A stretch of DNA of 64,000 nucleotides from Platanthera guangdongensis (lineage: Eukaryota; Streptophyta; Magnoliopsida; Asparagales; Orchidaceae): NCBI GenBank assembly GCA_039583875.1, contig CM077167.1, positions 155,569,545 through 155,633,544 of the forward strand, in the 5' to 3' direction. Positions 1 to 11,489 of the stretch are shown here, in pieces (the stretch's first letter is position 1; the number at the start of each line of letters is the position of its first letter). A program made the translations under genes and the position numbers. The notes beneath the pieces were generated by a model, which was given only the letters and a program-made list of their open reading frames with translations, had not been told where the DNA came from and did no database searches.

Positions 1-148
1 CGACGAGCCCCGACTACTCATACAACTCGAACTCGATACCTAAAGACGCATAATTAAGCTATTCGTAAAAGAACTGATAATAGATAACTGACGATGTGGG
101 ACCCTAACAAAAGACAATCAGACAAGTTGGAATAACCAAAAGGGACCC
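1..148. other. Left flank of the TE1 nest, unassigned
   Basis: There is no convincing ORF or repeat in this short stretch. It lies just outside the 5' LTR of TE1. Its last bases, GACCC at 144-148, resemble GACCT at 15311-15315 after the 3' LTR, which fits a slightly decayed 5-bp TSD. If the eIF2B-epsilon model is right, this is probably intron DNA or an older transposon. Confidence 0.4.
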
Positions 149-1602
149 CGATTCAACATGAATTCAATTTTTATTTGTGTTGCGCATATTTGTGTTTTAT
201 TTTTCACGCATGTTATTAGGGGATATATGTTTTGTTTTGCGCATGCCACACACACGCGTTCGTACGACTTATTGACATGACCAACCAATAAGCCCCCGGG
301 TGAAATGGTACGTCAAATTATGTAAAGTGGTAAAATAGGGTAAGATTTGAAAAATGTTAATTTTAAGAAATTATAATTCAATATTTCAAATTTTGTAATT
401 AAAATTAAATCCTAATTTCACCGAGAATAACAAATGAAAAGATACCCTTTTAAATTCCCTTATTCCCATTAAAATCATGTATTAAAATCCAAAAAAAGAA
501 ACCCCATCCCTTCTCATAAGTGTAGCCGGCCCCTTAAACCCCCCTTTGTAATAATGACTTTATTAAAGACTAACCCAAAAGCTTGTAATTATAAAATTGT
601 GAGCCCCATTGTAAAGCATATCTACGCAAAGACAAAGAAAACTTCTTTGTTTTTTCGGAAGCCAGTTGACACCTACCTCCCGCTCCTGATTGCTCGAACT
701 CCTCCACCAGAGCTCGCCGCCTGCTTGCCTAGCCTCAACATCACCTCCTAAGGAGCTTTATTAAAAATTAACCTAAAAGCTTATAATTATAAAATTTTGA
801 GCCCCATCGTAAAGCATAGTTGTGCAAAGACAGAAAACTTCTCTATTTTTTTGGAAGCCAGTCAACTTCTACCTCCCGCTCCTGATTGCTCGAACTCCTC
901 CACCAAGCTTGTTGCCTGCCCGCCTGGCCTCAACACCACCTCCTAAGGGCCCGACGACCTTCGACGAACCATCCCCAGCCACCTCCGACGGACTAAGTTT
1001 CTAGTGTCCATTCCCGTCACCATACATAGCTTCGTCTGGACTTGCCGCTGCCTTCCCCGACATCCTAGGCCTTCGACGACAAGTTTTTCCCTGACGTTTG
1101 ACGAAACTGACACCTTCCAGTCAGTTCCAAAACCTCATCTCTCGACAGAACCAGCAGCCTTCACCGAAAGGTCCGAAACTCCTACCATCCAGGTTTGCCA
1201 CTCGAACCCAATCCTCCTGTTTGTTGCACTCGAGCCTAAAAACCGACCATCAATTGATTCTGACACCGCCTCACTCGATCTGAAGGTATATCTCTCTTCC
1301 TCTTCTTGTTCCTCATGTTAGTTTATTTTATGCGTAGTTTTATTTGGTTAATAGAATTCAGATTCTTCCCTAGTTTTTATATTCATCTATTTGTTGTTAA
1401 TTTCAAAATTCAGCCGATTTATCTTTCTTCCTTTTGCTTGTGGTTGAATTTATCGTATTGTTTAATGCGTGCGAAAATTAGCCTTTACGCCCCAATGCGA
1501 CCCACTGTCTAGCATTTCTGAAAGTCTCGCGAGCACCGCAAATTTTAAAAAGTTCTCAAATCTAATATTTAAAATACAATTTCTGGAAATTAGTCTACAC
1601 CA
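149..1602 (+). repeat. TE1 5' LTR
   Basis: This aligns over most of its length with 13970-15310. It carries an internal tandem duplication of about 200 bp (about 556-754 and 755-948) where the 3' LTR has one copy. Short ORFs in it also occur in the other LTR and are not treated as genes. The end is placed at 1602 because the primer-site match begins just after it. Confidence 0.75.
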
Positions 1603-1620
1603 GTTTAGTATCAGAGCGGT
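1603..1620 (+). promoter_or_regulatory. TE1 primer-binding site (decayed)
   Basis: TAGTATCAGAGC at about 1606-1617 differs by one base from TGGTATCAGAGC, the usual plant primer site complementary to the 3' end of initiator Met tRNA. It sits four bases inside the 5' LTR, as expected for minus-strand priming. Confidence 0.7.
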
Positions 1621-1976
1621 TTGATTCACTTCTATTGCGAATCTGACGGTCCTTGTTTTTTTTTTAAAATTTAGGGTTGTAAATCAAAAACAAATTTAAA
1701 AAATTTTCATTTGATTGAAAATCTTAAATAATTTTTTTTAATTTTTCTCATTCAAAACGGCAAGGTTTGCGTTTTTAAAAAAAAGAAAAGTTTGTGTATT
1801 TTTTCCTCTCATAAACAATTTTATCCTAAGAATTTTAGAAGTGTAAAATATTTGCTTTTCAGTAGTTTTTATTTAAAAAGTGTGTATTTTAAAACAAATT
1901 TTCTAATTAAAAAATAGAAATTTGAGTAGACCAATTAGAGACTAGTGTCGGTAAATTAACACAATACACAAGTGAT

Positions 1977-2810
1977 TTGATGAAGGCATGCACGATCCTC
2001 ACTACAAGTATGGATGGCATGAGACACATAATGAACGGGCTTCACACATCTTTTAACAACATAGAAGCAAGGATACTCTTAGGAGGGACACCTCACCATA
2101 TACCTAGACACGAGGGCCACATTCCTAGACCTGCAGAGCTGCACATCCCGCTCCTAAACTCCGCAATTAACCCCGTTGGGATGACGAAGTTAAGTTAGAT
2201 GTAGGTGATTTTGAGGGCCACGTAGAATCCGAGAGCTGTTTGGATTAGTATGAGTACATGAAGAGATTCATGACATGGAAACAAATGCTTATGAATCGTC
2301 AGGTCGAATATGCCACCCTTAGGTTAAAAGAACCAGGATTAGTCTCGTGGGTTCAGTTAGAGCACACATGTTTTACCTTATACCTAGCTTCAATAACTAC
2401 TTGGGTAAAATTTAAAATTCAACTACAGAAATGTTATGTCCCTCGGACTATCTACAAAATTTATATTAAAGATTTCACAACCTTCGCAAAGTTAGAATTT
2501 CTGTAGATGAGTACACCCACGAGTTCTTAGTGTTGAGAGACGATATGACGGTGTCTTGCTATCTGAACAAGGTCCGTTATGCTATTAGGGACCATTCCGA
2601 GTTACACAACAATAGAGATTTGGGTGAAGTGCCCAGTAGAGCCCGTGTCTACTGAAAGATCGACTCTGAGCACCACCACCACTTCCCCCACCACTAGGGT
2701 CTCAGATCCCCCTCATCCTAATGTTACTAATGGGCCAACATTGGAGTATTCCGACGCTTCAAGTGTATGGAGCCTAGGCACAAATCATTTGAGCGCCCGC
2801 GATGCCACTT
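1977..2810 (+). pseudogene. TE1 gag remnant (Ty3/gypsy)
   Basis: This is degenerate gypsy Gag spread over several frames. The capsid-like part (about 2258-2640) has a Trp followed by KFKIQLQKCYVPRTIY, the usual gypsy pattern of a helix then a Y-V-P segment. It continues after a frameshift and stop with VDEYTHEFLVL, matching the gypsy 'VEEYTxEF' motif. Around 2752-2808 a frame reads FKCMEPRHKSFERPRC, a damaged CCHC zinc knuckle that has lost its first Cys and its Gly. The stretch 1977-2198 may be the Gag N-terminus but has no motif I recognise. It cannot make a full protein. The clade within gypsy is not certain. Confidence 0.65.
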
Positions 2811-2939
2811 CGTCGCCATTACTGATTCCACAGATGGACATGAGCTTGAATATGGAGTTCTCCTTAATGACTCCAATCCTATACCCGAGTGTAAGTATGA
2901 GAGCGTGATAAAAGTTGAAGGAGAATAAGCTGATCATTT

Positions 2940-3420
2940 ATTCTACGCTCTTTGCTATAGCTTGGTTACCCCAGTGTGGCCACTGAGGTTGATTTTCGGA
3001 GAAATGATATTTTCTGCACTACTGCGCGCATTCATGGATAGTTTTTTTTCCATCATCGTTGATAACAATAGTATGAAGAACTTCATTTCTCAACTTATTG
3101 TAGACACTCTAGGACTCGAGACTTACCTCTTAGAGCATCCCTACAACTTATCTGGGGTTAGTAGTCACTTGATTATGCCTGTTACTCATCGCTGTCTTGT
3201 AGAGTTCTCTTCAGGGAACACATACTAGGATACTATTTTATGTCATGTCGCTCCCATCAATATCTGCCGCATCTCATTAGGACGGTCTAGCAGTATGATA
3301 GACACATGATGCACAATGATGCGGGCACCGCTCATTTCTTCGATCACCATGGGCACAAGATTCTTCTTCCCCAGAAGAATGATATTGTTTCTAGAGAACT
3401 CGAGAGGACCTCACCATCAT
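2940..3420 (+). pseudogene. TE1 retropepsin-like protease remnant
   Basis: The frame from 2962 contains IIVDNNSMKNFIS and then LIVDTLGLET, which aligns with gypsy protease segments of the type 'IIDGGSCxNxxS ... LxxKLGL'. The catalytic D-S/T-G is decayed to DNN. After a stop near 3228, the reading continues with an 'ILCHVAPI' segment and then an 'LGR' segment (about 3237-3300), as in the C-terminal half of gypsy proteases. The enzyme is dead: the active-site triad is lost and there are several stops. It normally cleaves the Gag-Pol polyprotein in the virus-like particle. Confidence 0.55.
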
Positions 3421-3550
3421 CTTACTCAACCCCGTCAGATTCCACTATGATACTTTCGTTCACTACGACACTTCTATATGGACCCCCGCTCCACAACGAA
3501 GCACATAACTGTGAAGTGTCATTCATCTTAGGTGACCTAGAAGGGCCACC

Positions 3551-3760
3551 TTGTATCGATTTGTATTTGGTGATCACACTTTTAGTTCACCTCACTATCC
3601 TTTGATTATTGGTGAGCACAATGAGATTCGTCGTTTGATTATTAGGCTATTTAGGCTTATCAATATTAGGAGGCTTAGATCATGTTTTAGGATTTTTACT
3701 TCTCATTGGGACACACATTTTAAGGGATTTTTATGTAAGGTTTTATATGGTTGATTTGTA
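3551..3760 (+). pseudogene. TE1 integrase fragment
   Basis: The frame 3551-3754 ends in IFTSHWDTHFKGFL. This aligns with IFTSNKDTRFK in element B on the other strand (about 10780-10850) and with the gypsy integrase pattern 'IVSDRDxKFxSxFW' around the second catalytic Asp. Only about 130 bp separate it from the protease remnant, far too little for RT and RNase H. The preceding segment also resembles the one before the B integrase, so the two elements seem to share the same gap. Confidence 0.5.
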
Positions 3761-4140
3761 ATCATTTTTAAATTTTGTAATGCTAGTGAGTCTTCAGCAG
3801 GTGAAATAATGATGATAGTTGATATTGGCATAGTAGACGCTCGTAGGTGTCTAGAAGGAGTGCGTATGATGTAATATGATCTAATGATTCCCCATGTTAA
3901 TCCTACTTTTTACCTTGCTTCTCACCTTATTTTTCAATCCTCCCTCTCTCCCACTTTGTTATTCTTGCCTCTTTGATACTCTGATTTTTACTGATCATTT
4001 ACATATTATGCATGAAATTATGACTAACGGTTTGCGAATATCTTTGGAAAGTCATGACTTCATGGTTGATTTTATCACCGGAAGTTATATTTTTCCAATG
4101 GAGATTGATTTCCTGCATTTTCGAGGAAAAATGTTTTACT

Positions 4141-5496
4141 TGTTTTAAATAAAAAAAGTAGGTTTGAAAAATAGATATTTTTAAGCAAATATTTTACTTG
4201 TTTTAAAATTAAAAAAAATTAGATTTGAGAAATCCATGTTGAGTTTTAAATTTTGAAGAGAGGATTAATTTTTAATTTGAAAAGAGGCCGAGCGGGCCAA
4301 ATCGAATCTTTTGCGCGCACAATTACTCTTAGCGATGAGTTTCCAATATCCGTTAATCGTTATTTTAAAGAAAATCCGTCGACATCCAATGAATTGAACC
4401 GTTGCGAGGTTTGTACTTCCACAAGCAAAACACACAGATAATACTTTATGGAATAACAATAATTAAGACGGCAAGAACGTCGAGGCAAGCTTATAATTAA
4501 TTAATTAAAACGCGTAAAATTAAGCTAGGATAGGAGCAATGGTGGGGTGATGTTACCCAGGGGCCGGACCCGATCCAAATCCATTCAATGCAGTGGAAGT
4601 CCCAGAAGCGGTAGATGAGAGGGGGCGGGGGGGGGGGGGGGGCTCGATCCGGTGCGCGGTAAACTTTTTCGACCTCGACGTAGGGTGCCAGAATGAGGAA
4701 TCGAAGTCGACGAAACCCTTGTGCGCGAGAGGAGGCCGGGAGACGGAGTAGGAGGAGACGTCGACGACTCCAGTTGAGTACCAGATCGTCGAATCAAGGT
4801 TGCAGGGTCGACGACGATCCGGCGATCGTATTCCGGCTGGAATGTATTTGCGACTGCGAGCAGTGTGCGGGAACTTCAGTCGAGGATGAATACGAGACGA
4901 CAGTCGTCAGTTGAATTCCCAATCCTGGATGACGGTGGAATGCTGGGCTTCGAGTAGTGCGGGCTTCTGCCGGCAATACAGGGAAACAAACAAAATGTCC
5001 ATTCCCCGCTTCTATTCCGGTCTCCTTCTTTTCCATGTAGGTCTTCTTATAGATCTTTTGATTTCTTGCTTCAGTATCTTACCATAATTTCATTCTTATT
5101 TTACTATTTCCAAATGAATTTATCATTAATTATAATTTCCTCTTACTAGCTGCGAGTTTGATAGCTTTCCAATAGGGATTCCTCCAAGTATTTCTTTCCC
5201 AACTTTTTAAATAGAAATTTCTAAATATTGATTTCCTAAGACTTGTTCCACTTATCATTTGAAATTTCTTCAACTCAAATTTATACGCCCCTAAATAAAT
5301 TAAAGCTTGCCTTTTCCGTTCCTACTACCTAAATTACCAGATCTTTTTATTTAGGGTCTAATCGGACGATCAAACCGACGAGCCAAAACAAGTACATGAA
5401 ATGAGAACGAGTACATAAAATCAAGACAGGTACATGAAATGAAATAGAAAAAATAACTATATGGAAAAGAATTACGATGCGACGAAGGATGCATCT
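4141..5496 (-). repeat. B 3' LTR (left copy)
   Basis: This is collinear with 12456-13804, with scattered mismatches and small indels. The clearest shared block runs from the segment after 4174 to the end at GGATGCATC. It contains a run of 16 G at 4627-4642, where the right copy has only a short G run. Short ORFs at 4253-4441 (and 12564-12752 in the other copy) are LTR sequence, not genes. Confidence 0.75.
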
Positions 5497-5674
5497 ATTC
5501 TCCCGGGGTTGAAAAAGATCGACCCCGATGAGACTTCACAAAAACTGGCAATGGAGAGATCTGACATCGTCGCTGTTGCTGGATCAGGTGGAATATCTGG
5601 GGCCTTGACGGGTTGCTCAACTGGTGGCCCAATGCGCTGCTGAACATGAACTTGATCAAACCTCCTGCAATAAG
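5497..5674 (-). other. B 3' internal end with PPT, left of element C
   Basis: On - the sequence reads CCCCGGGAGAATA just before the LTR, a purine-rich tract like CCCCGAAAGAAT before the TE1 3' LTR. The rest (about 150 bp) should be the 3' end of B's internal region after integrase. No motif is recognisable. The last five bases, ATAAG at 5670-5674, are the left TSD of element C. Confidence 0.55.
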
Positions 5675-5848
5675 TGTAGAAATGGAGAAAGCAACCTTGT
5701 ATATATGTTCACTTGGTAATAGTTACAAGTATACATACCCTTATATAGGAGAAAGAAGGAAGGAAAATCCTAATACATGATGTGGGACTAATACAAGAGA
5801 GAGATAAGAAAAGGAACAACATGGGCCCTTAAATGGGCTTTTCTAACA
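5675..5848 (-). repeat. C 3' LTR
   Basis: It starts TGTAGAAATGG and ends TTCTAACA. The purine-rich tract CTTGCGGGGAG (- strand) abuts it at 5849. It keeps two GGGC motifs near its right end, at the sites where the other LTR has GAGC. Confidence 0.9.
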
Positions 5849-8800
5849 CTCCCCGCAAGCTGGAGCGTACAAGTCGTAGGCGCCAAGCTTGGATAAGAAC
5901 TGATATATAGCGGCCTGGAGAGAGCTTTCGTCAGGATGTCCGCAACTTGGTCGTAGCAGGAATATGCGCCAAATCTATCTTCTTTGACTGTACCTTTTTC
6001 CGGATAAAGTGACAGTCAACTTCGATATGCTTTGTTCGTTCGTGAAAACCGATTCTTGCAATATGAATTGCTGCCTGACTGTCGCAAAATAAGGTTGCCG
6101 GAGATGAGAGACGAACACCTAAGTCTCTCAGAAGGCCTTCAAGCCAGGTTAGCTCAGAAACGACAGCAGCCATAGCCCGGTACTACTCTGCTTCGGCAAG
6201 GAAACGCGCAACCACATTCTGTTTCTTGCTACGCCAAGTTATGAGGTGTCCACCAAAGTAAGTACAGAATCCAGTTGTGAGCGCCTATCATCAATAGATC
6301 CTGCGTAGTCAGCGTCAGAATACACGACAAGAGATAGAGATGTGGATGCTTGTACACGAGTCCTTGTCCGGGGGCGATCTTGAGATATCGAAGGATGCGC
6401 TCGACCAGCTTGAAGATGAGATGTCCGAGGAGCCGTGCATGAAACGGCTCACAACTCCCACAGCAAATGAGATGTCTGGTCGAGTCACCGTAAGGTAGAT
6501 CAGCTTCCCCAACAAGCGTCTGTAATATTCCGGATTTATAAGTAGCTTGTCAGAGTCAGAGATATGGGCCGAGAGCTTGTGATTTGCGTCCATAGGAGTC
6601 TCTGCAGTTTTGCACCCAGAATAACCTGCATCACGAAGGAGGTCTAAACAGTACTTCCTTTGAGATAACACAAGACTATCAGGGCGTCGGGCGACCTCGA
6701 GCCCAAGAAAGTACCGAAGGTTGCCCAGGTCTTTGGTTGAAAGGCAGAATTCAACTGTGCTTGATCTGTTGTATTCCTGTCGTGTCGTCGCCAGTAATCA
6801 GGATATCATCAACATAGACCAAAAGAATCACAGTCCCGGTTGACCGATGTCGGGTGAAGAGAGAAAAATCAGCCGAGCTCCGAGTGAAGCCACTAGCACA
6901 GACCACCTTACTGAACTTTTCAAACCATGGCACGCGGGGACTGTTTGAGACCATAAATGGATTTTCCGAAGGTGGCATACCAAAGACTCCCCCGTGTTCT
7001 CAAACCCGGGAGGCTGCTGCATATAAACTGTCTCCTGGAGATCGCCGTTGAGGAAGACATTCTTGATATCCAGCTGATAAGTGGCCAGTGACGATGAACA
7101 TCCAAGGAGAGAAGAACGCGGACCGTGTTCAATTTGGCCACGGAGAGAAGGTTTCCTCGTAATCAAGGCCATGTTGCTGAGTAAACCCCCGTGCCACAAG
7201 ACTGCCTTCAGACGGTCGATAGTGCCATCCCTGCATGTTTAATGACAAAGACCCATTTGCAGCTAACAGGGGTGTGGCCAGTAGGAAGAGGAACCAGATC
7301 CCAGGTCTGGTTAGCCCAGAGAGCCTGCATTTCATCGGGCATAGCAGCCCGCCATCCTGGGAAAGCGCCTTCTGCACATTGTTAGGAAGAGAACTAGAGG
7401 AAAGGAGGTGGCAAAAGCGTAGAGAGGCGGTGTGAGCCGATGTAGAGAGACGTAGTTGGTCAAGGGATGAGCTGTAGAGACGAGAGCTGATCGACCGCAG
7501 CCGAGCTATCGGCTGGCACAGGGAGCTGGGTCACGGGAGCATCACATGGATGGGCGACGAGAGTAGACACGATGAGCGGTGGAGGAACCCGAGGAGGAAC
7601 GGGGGGAGAGGAGGAAGACGACGACACAGATGGCGTGACCGGGACAACGTGCCCGGGAAGAGAGGGAGCAGAAGACGAGGGAGCAGAAGACGAGGTGGTG
7701 CCGGGGTAAGTGGAAGGGCTGGTCTTCGCAGAAGGTGACATCTGCAGAAACGACCATTTTCCGTTAGTAGGAGAGTAGCAGACGTACCCCTTTTGAGTGC
7801 GGGAGTAGCCAACAAACATATACTTGGCGGCCCGAGGAGCAAGTTTGTCGAAGGAGGGCCATAGGTGGACATAACAAACACACCCGAAGATCCGTGGTGT
7901 GAGAGAGGTGAGGGGATGGAGGGATAGAGGAGTTGGATATGCGAGGCAAAATTAAGGACAGAGGAGGAAGGCGCGGTTGATGAGATGACAGGCGGTGGAA
8001 ACAGCAAGTTCCAATATTTTGGTGGGAACATGCATTTGGAACATAAGAGAGCGGGCAAACATCGAGAAGATGACGATTTTTCGTTCGGCCACCCCGTTTT
8101 GCTGAGGGATATACGCACAGGAAGTTTGATGATGACACCAAAAGTCTGTGCAAGATACGGAGAAGGCACGACCCGTATACTCCCGAGCATTATCAGTGCG
8201 AATGACTTGAGAGGAGTGGCGAACTGCGTACGCATCTCAAGGCAAAAGACACGAAAGACAGAGGGAAGTTCAGTGCGATCATGTAGGAAATAGAGCCACG
8301 TGGTACGGGAGTAATCGTCAATGAACGTGACAAAATACCGAAAGCCAAAAATACTAGGGAGCCGATAAGGACCCCAAATATCAGAATGAACTAACGACAA
8401 GGGAGTAGTACTCCTGGTACAGGCAGGGGGAAAAGAGGAACGATGTTGTTTGCCGTAGACACAAGATTCACAGGAGAACTCCTGTAAAGAGATATCAGGA
8501 AGAGCCCGCTTGAGATCGAAAGGGAGCATGTCCAAGGCGGCAATGCCAATCAACAGTAGAGATGGTGGAAAGAAGAGTTGGTGGGATATCCAAGATGTAC
8601 AACCCATTCACCTAGCCCCCCAGACCAATGGTACTCCCGGGTGCGGCGATCCTGCATAAGAAAAGAAGAGGGTGAAAATGTAATACAACAGTCAAGGTCG
8701 TGTGTGAGACGACTAACTGATAATAAATTGAAGGGAGAACCCGGAACGTGAAGAACCGAGGAAAGAGAAAAGGTTGGCGTAAGCTGAAGATCAGCGGAGC

Positions 8801-8996
8801 CAAAGACAGGGAGGGTGTCACCGTTGGCCACAGTGATGCGAGCAGGATGAGGCATTTGGAGATATACTGGGGGCTTCTGAGAGGAGATATGGTGAGTAGC
8901 GCCAGAATCAACGATCCAACAAGGATGATGAAGAGGCAGGTGATACCCTCCGTAGAGAAGACACAACAGGGTGACAGCTGAAGCAGCAGGCGCCAT
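5849..8996 (-). pseudogene. C pol remnant: protease, integrase, RT and RNase H
   Basis: Read leftward from an ATG at 8996. MAPAASAV leads almost directly into the protease motif WIVDSGATHHIS (about 8880-8920). The GAG-pre-integrase Cys pair (CESCVYGKQ) follows, then an integrase core with VHSDIWGPY and TFIDDYSRTTWLY, a variable linker, RT with VILLVYVDDILITGDD (about 6800-6850), and RNase H with FCDSQAAIHIA (about 6080-6110). In family members F and G about 1 kb of Gag, including the zinc knuckle, lies between the start codon and the protease, so it is deleted here. Frameshifts and stops split the polyprotein into at least seven pieces. It is not functional. Confidence 0.88.
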
Positions 8997-10063
8997 GCAT
9001 GACAGAGACGAGGCCGGGCGACTAGCAAAGGGAGGCCGGCAGCGAGCAGGAACACGTCCGCGGCGGACTGGAGGCGGTTGAGACGAGTAGGGCAGACCGC
9101 TGCGGTAGAGAGAGGCCGCGCGGACAGAGACAGGCCGCAGCGGCAAAGAAGGAGGCCGCGACGAGTAGGGAGGCCGCGGCGGACAGAAAAGAGGCCGCAG
9201 GCAAAGACAGGCTGCGATCAAGCAAAGAGCGCAGGAGCGGCTGACGAGAGGCCGCGACTAGGAGAGAGGCCGCCGCGGACGGGTAAGAAGGTGGTCCACG
9301 GAGAGAGAAAAGGTTATAAAAGAGAGCGTCCGCAGCAAGAGAGAAGAGCGCACAACGACAAGAGGAGGGTCCGCAAGCGGACAGGAGCAATCCGCAAGAG
9401 ATGGTGGAGTCTGTTGGAGGGAGTCCGCGAGGGAGCGCGACAATGGACAAGAGGAGAGTCCGCGGCGGACAAGAAAGGAGTCCGCAAGAGATTGCGGATA
9501 GGGAGTCCGCGAGGGAGCGCGCAACGGACAAGAGGAGAGTCCGCAGCGGACAGGAGCAGTCCGCAAGAGATTGCGGATAGGGAGTCCGCGAGCAAAGAGA
9601 CTCGAGAGGACAGAAGCAGAGCGAGCTAGAGTGGAGCAGTCCGCGAGCAAAGAGACTCGAGCGGACACAAGAGAGCGGTCAGCGGACAGGAAGGAAACCA
9701 AGAGGTTGAGGTCGCCGAGTCGCGCCGGACAAGAGGAGGCCGCAGCGAAAAAGGGAAGCAGTGGACCCCACGGATGGCATAAAATAGGGGCCAGAGGAGG
9801 AAGGAGAAGGCGGGAGGAGAGGTGGTCCACGGGAGGAGAAGCTGCGGACTGGACAAGGAGGGGCCCCAGGACTGAAGCGGCTAGAAGATGCGGACACACT
9901 TTCGCAGGCCGCAGAGGAGAGGTGGTTCCACGGAGGATTGGCAGCGGACAGGAAAAGGGAGGCCGCAGGGGGTCGCAGGAAAAGGAGGCCGCAGGAGGTC
10001 GCAGGCATGCAGGGCGGACAGAAAGGGGAGTCCGCAGGAGTCAGCAACCTGGCTCTGATACCA
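8997..10063 (-). other. C leader with repetitive GC-rich sequence and primer site
   Basis: TGGTATCAGAGCC on - (rc of about 10050-10063) directly follows the 5' LTR and is the initiator-Met-tRNA primer site. The remaining kilobase is rich in TCCGC/GCGGCC words. It includes a roughly 90-bp imperfect tandem repeat (about 9422-9510 and 9511-9586). Long ORFs cross it on both strands, but they follow the base composition and match no family. Leaders of D, F and G have similar composition and place. Confidence 0.8.
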
Positions 10064-10239
10064 TGTAGACAATGGAGAAAGCCAACCTTGTATATATGTT
10101 CACTTGGTAGTAGTACAAGTATAACATACCCTTATATAAGAGAAGAAAGGAAGGAAAAATCCTAATACATGATGTGAGACTAATACAAAGAGAGATAAGA
10201 AAAGGAACAACATGAGCCCTTAAATGAGCTTTTCTAACA
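10064..10239 (-). repeat. C 5' LTR
   Basis: TG...CA ends, 176 bp, collinear with 5675-5848. Both GGGC sites near its right end read GAGC here. Confidence 0.9.
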
Positions 10240-10244
10240 ATAAG

Positions 10245-10970
10245 TAATCACCAGACCTTCCTTTGAAAAGTACAACTCATGGCAATAACGACCGACTACG
10301 AGTTTATAATGTTCAAAAGTTGCTTGCAAAATATTAACAATAATTTTATGTAGTTCTTTTAAATAATTAATATGAACTTGCACACCGAAGAAATGTTCAT
10401 GAAATGAAAGATGATGGCGGTCAGGTGGGCGGGGCAACACAAAGAAAATTTCGAAAGGTGATATAGTAAGAGAGTGACGTTTAGAATTATTACATGTGAA
10501 TTTTGCCTGTTGAGGTACAAGATCCCATTGTTTTAGATTCGTCCGATTAAATGTCTAAGAAGGTTCTCAAAACTCTTATTAACGATTTCAGTTAGTTTAT
10601 CAGTTAAAGAGTGATGAACGTTGCTAAACTCGAGTTTTGTGTCCATTCGACCCCATAATATATTCAAAATTTTGACTTTAAAATGTTTAATACCTTGTTG
10701 TAATTTCACGAGTTCGTTAATATCATAAATTGTAAAATTGATTATAATATTGTCTTTCAGAAGTTTCCAAAGAAATCATTTAAAACGCGTGTCTTTATTA
10801 GAGGTGAAAATTTGTGGATTTCTCACTATCCTTATATCACGAGTCTTCTTAAATATGTTTATAATTTGGAAGTAAAATTTTTCAAACATATTTATTTTTA
10901 GAGGATGATGAAGTAATATAAAATGATGTTCTCTAAATATAAAATCAATATTTGGTGGTGATTCCAATGT
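10245..10970 (-). pseudogene. B integrase remnant (Ty3/gypsy)
   Basis: On - the reading begins with a segment ending IFTSNKDTRFK (second catalytic Asp region). It continues in another frame with LTEIVNKSFENLLRHL, matching gypsy 'QTEVVNRSLGNLLRCL' with the catalytic Glu. Then come AKFTCNNS and TISPFEIFF, matching 'AEFAYNxS ... SPFEIVYG'. The C-terminal helix region (HINYLKELHK) follows and is cut by copia C. Several stops and frameshifts are present. The N-terminal zinc-binding domain and the first Asp region are missing. No RT lies upstream. Confidence 0.75.
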
Positions 10971-11489
10971 TAAGGCCAAATTATCATTAGGCATGGTGTG
11001 TGTGAGCTCAAGTGTTGGTGGTAGTAGTGGCCTAGGAGAATCAGGACATATATAGCTCGACTCTACATCACCTAAGGTGTGAGGCTTATCACTAGCCCAC
11101 TCCATCTTTGGGAGACTTGTGATTGAAACCGTATCATCCAAGATGAGTGTCTCATCGCTATCACGTTCTTCTTCTTTAAGCAGGGACTCAGGAAGAAACT
11201 TAGTGACTATAGTTGGTTATTCAGTGGGGCCAAATGGATTCTCAACTTCAATTGGGATGACACAAGTAGGAGGAAGAAATTCCTTTTCCTGAAGCGGGGG
11301 CTCAGGAAGAGACTCCTCAACTGGAGGGAGTGCTATTGTGGGGCTAAGTTGGGATAATGTGCTTATGGGGGTGGTAACACTAGCGGAATCTATGTCCTTA
11401 AAGGTGGGGGCATCGACGAAACTAGTGGGGTCTAGCAGTAAACCTAAACTCAGACTCCACTTTTAGGGACATACTACAAACTTCCTAAA
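10971..11489 (-). pseudogene. B interior between gag and integrase, degenerate
   Basis: The - strand reads as a mostly open, Pro/Ser/Glu-rich segment (10776-11141 and upstream) with no catalytic motif. In a complete gypsy element this place holds protease, RT and RNase H, about 2 kb. Here only about 0.5 kb separates the gag remnant from integrase, so those domains are absent. Confidence 0.5.

Larger units (their letters stand above)
5675..10239 (-). mobile_element. C: Ty1/copia element on -, lacking gag, inserted in B
   Basis: The ends are TG...CA LTRs of 174 bp (5675-5848) and 176 bp (10064-10239). A perfect 5-bp TSD, ATAAG, lies at 5670-5674 and 10240-10244. Inside are a primer site, a GC-rich leader, then protease, integrase, RT and RNase H in copia order. 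The gag body is missing. By eye the LTRs differ by about eight substitutions and several one-base indels, so it is older than G or F. It interrupts the C-terminal region of B's integrase, which dates it after B. Confidence 0.93.

Noticed and set aside
554..1321. Small ORFs sharing ARTPPP-type peptides
   Set aside because: They lie in the TE1 LTR and its internal duplication, and recur in the 3' LTR.
9078..10165. Long Arg/Ser-rich ORFs on + and Leu/Pro-rich ORFs on - in the leader of C
   Set aside because: They follow the TCCGC-rich repeats, are open in several frames on both strands, and match no family.
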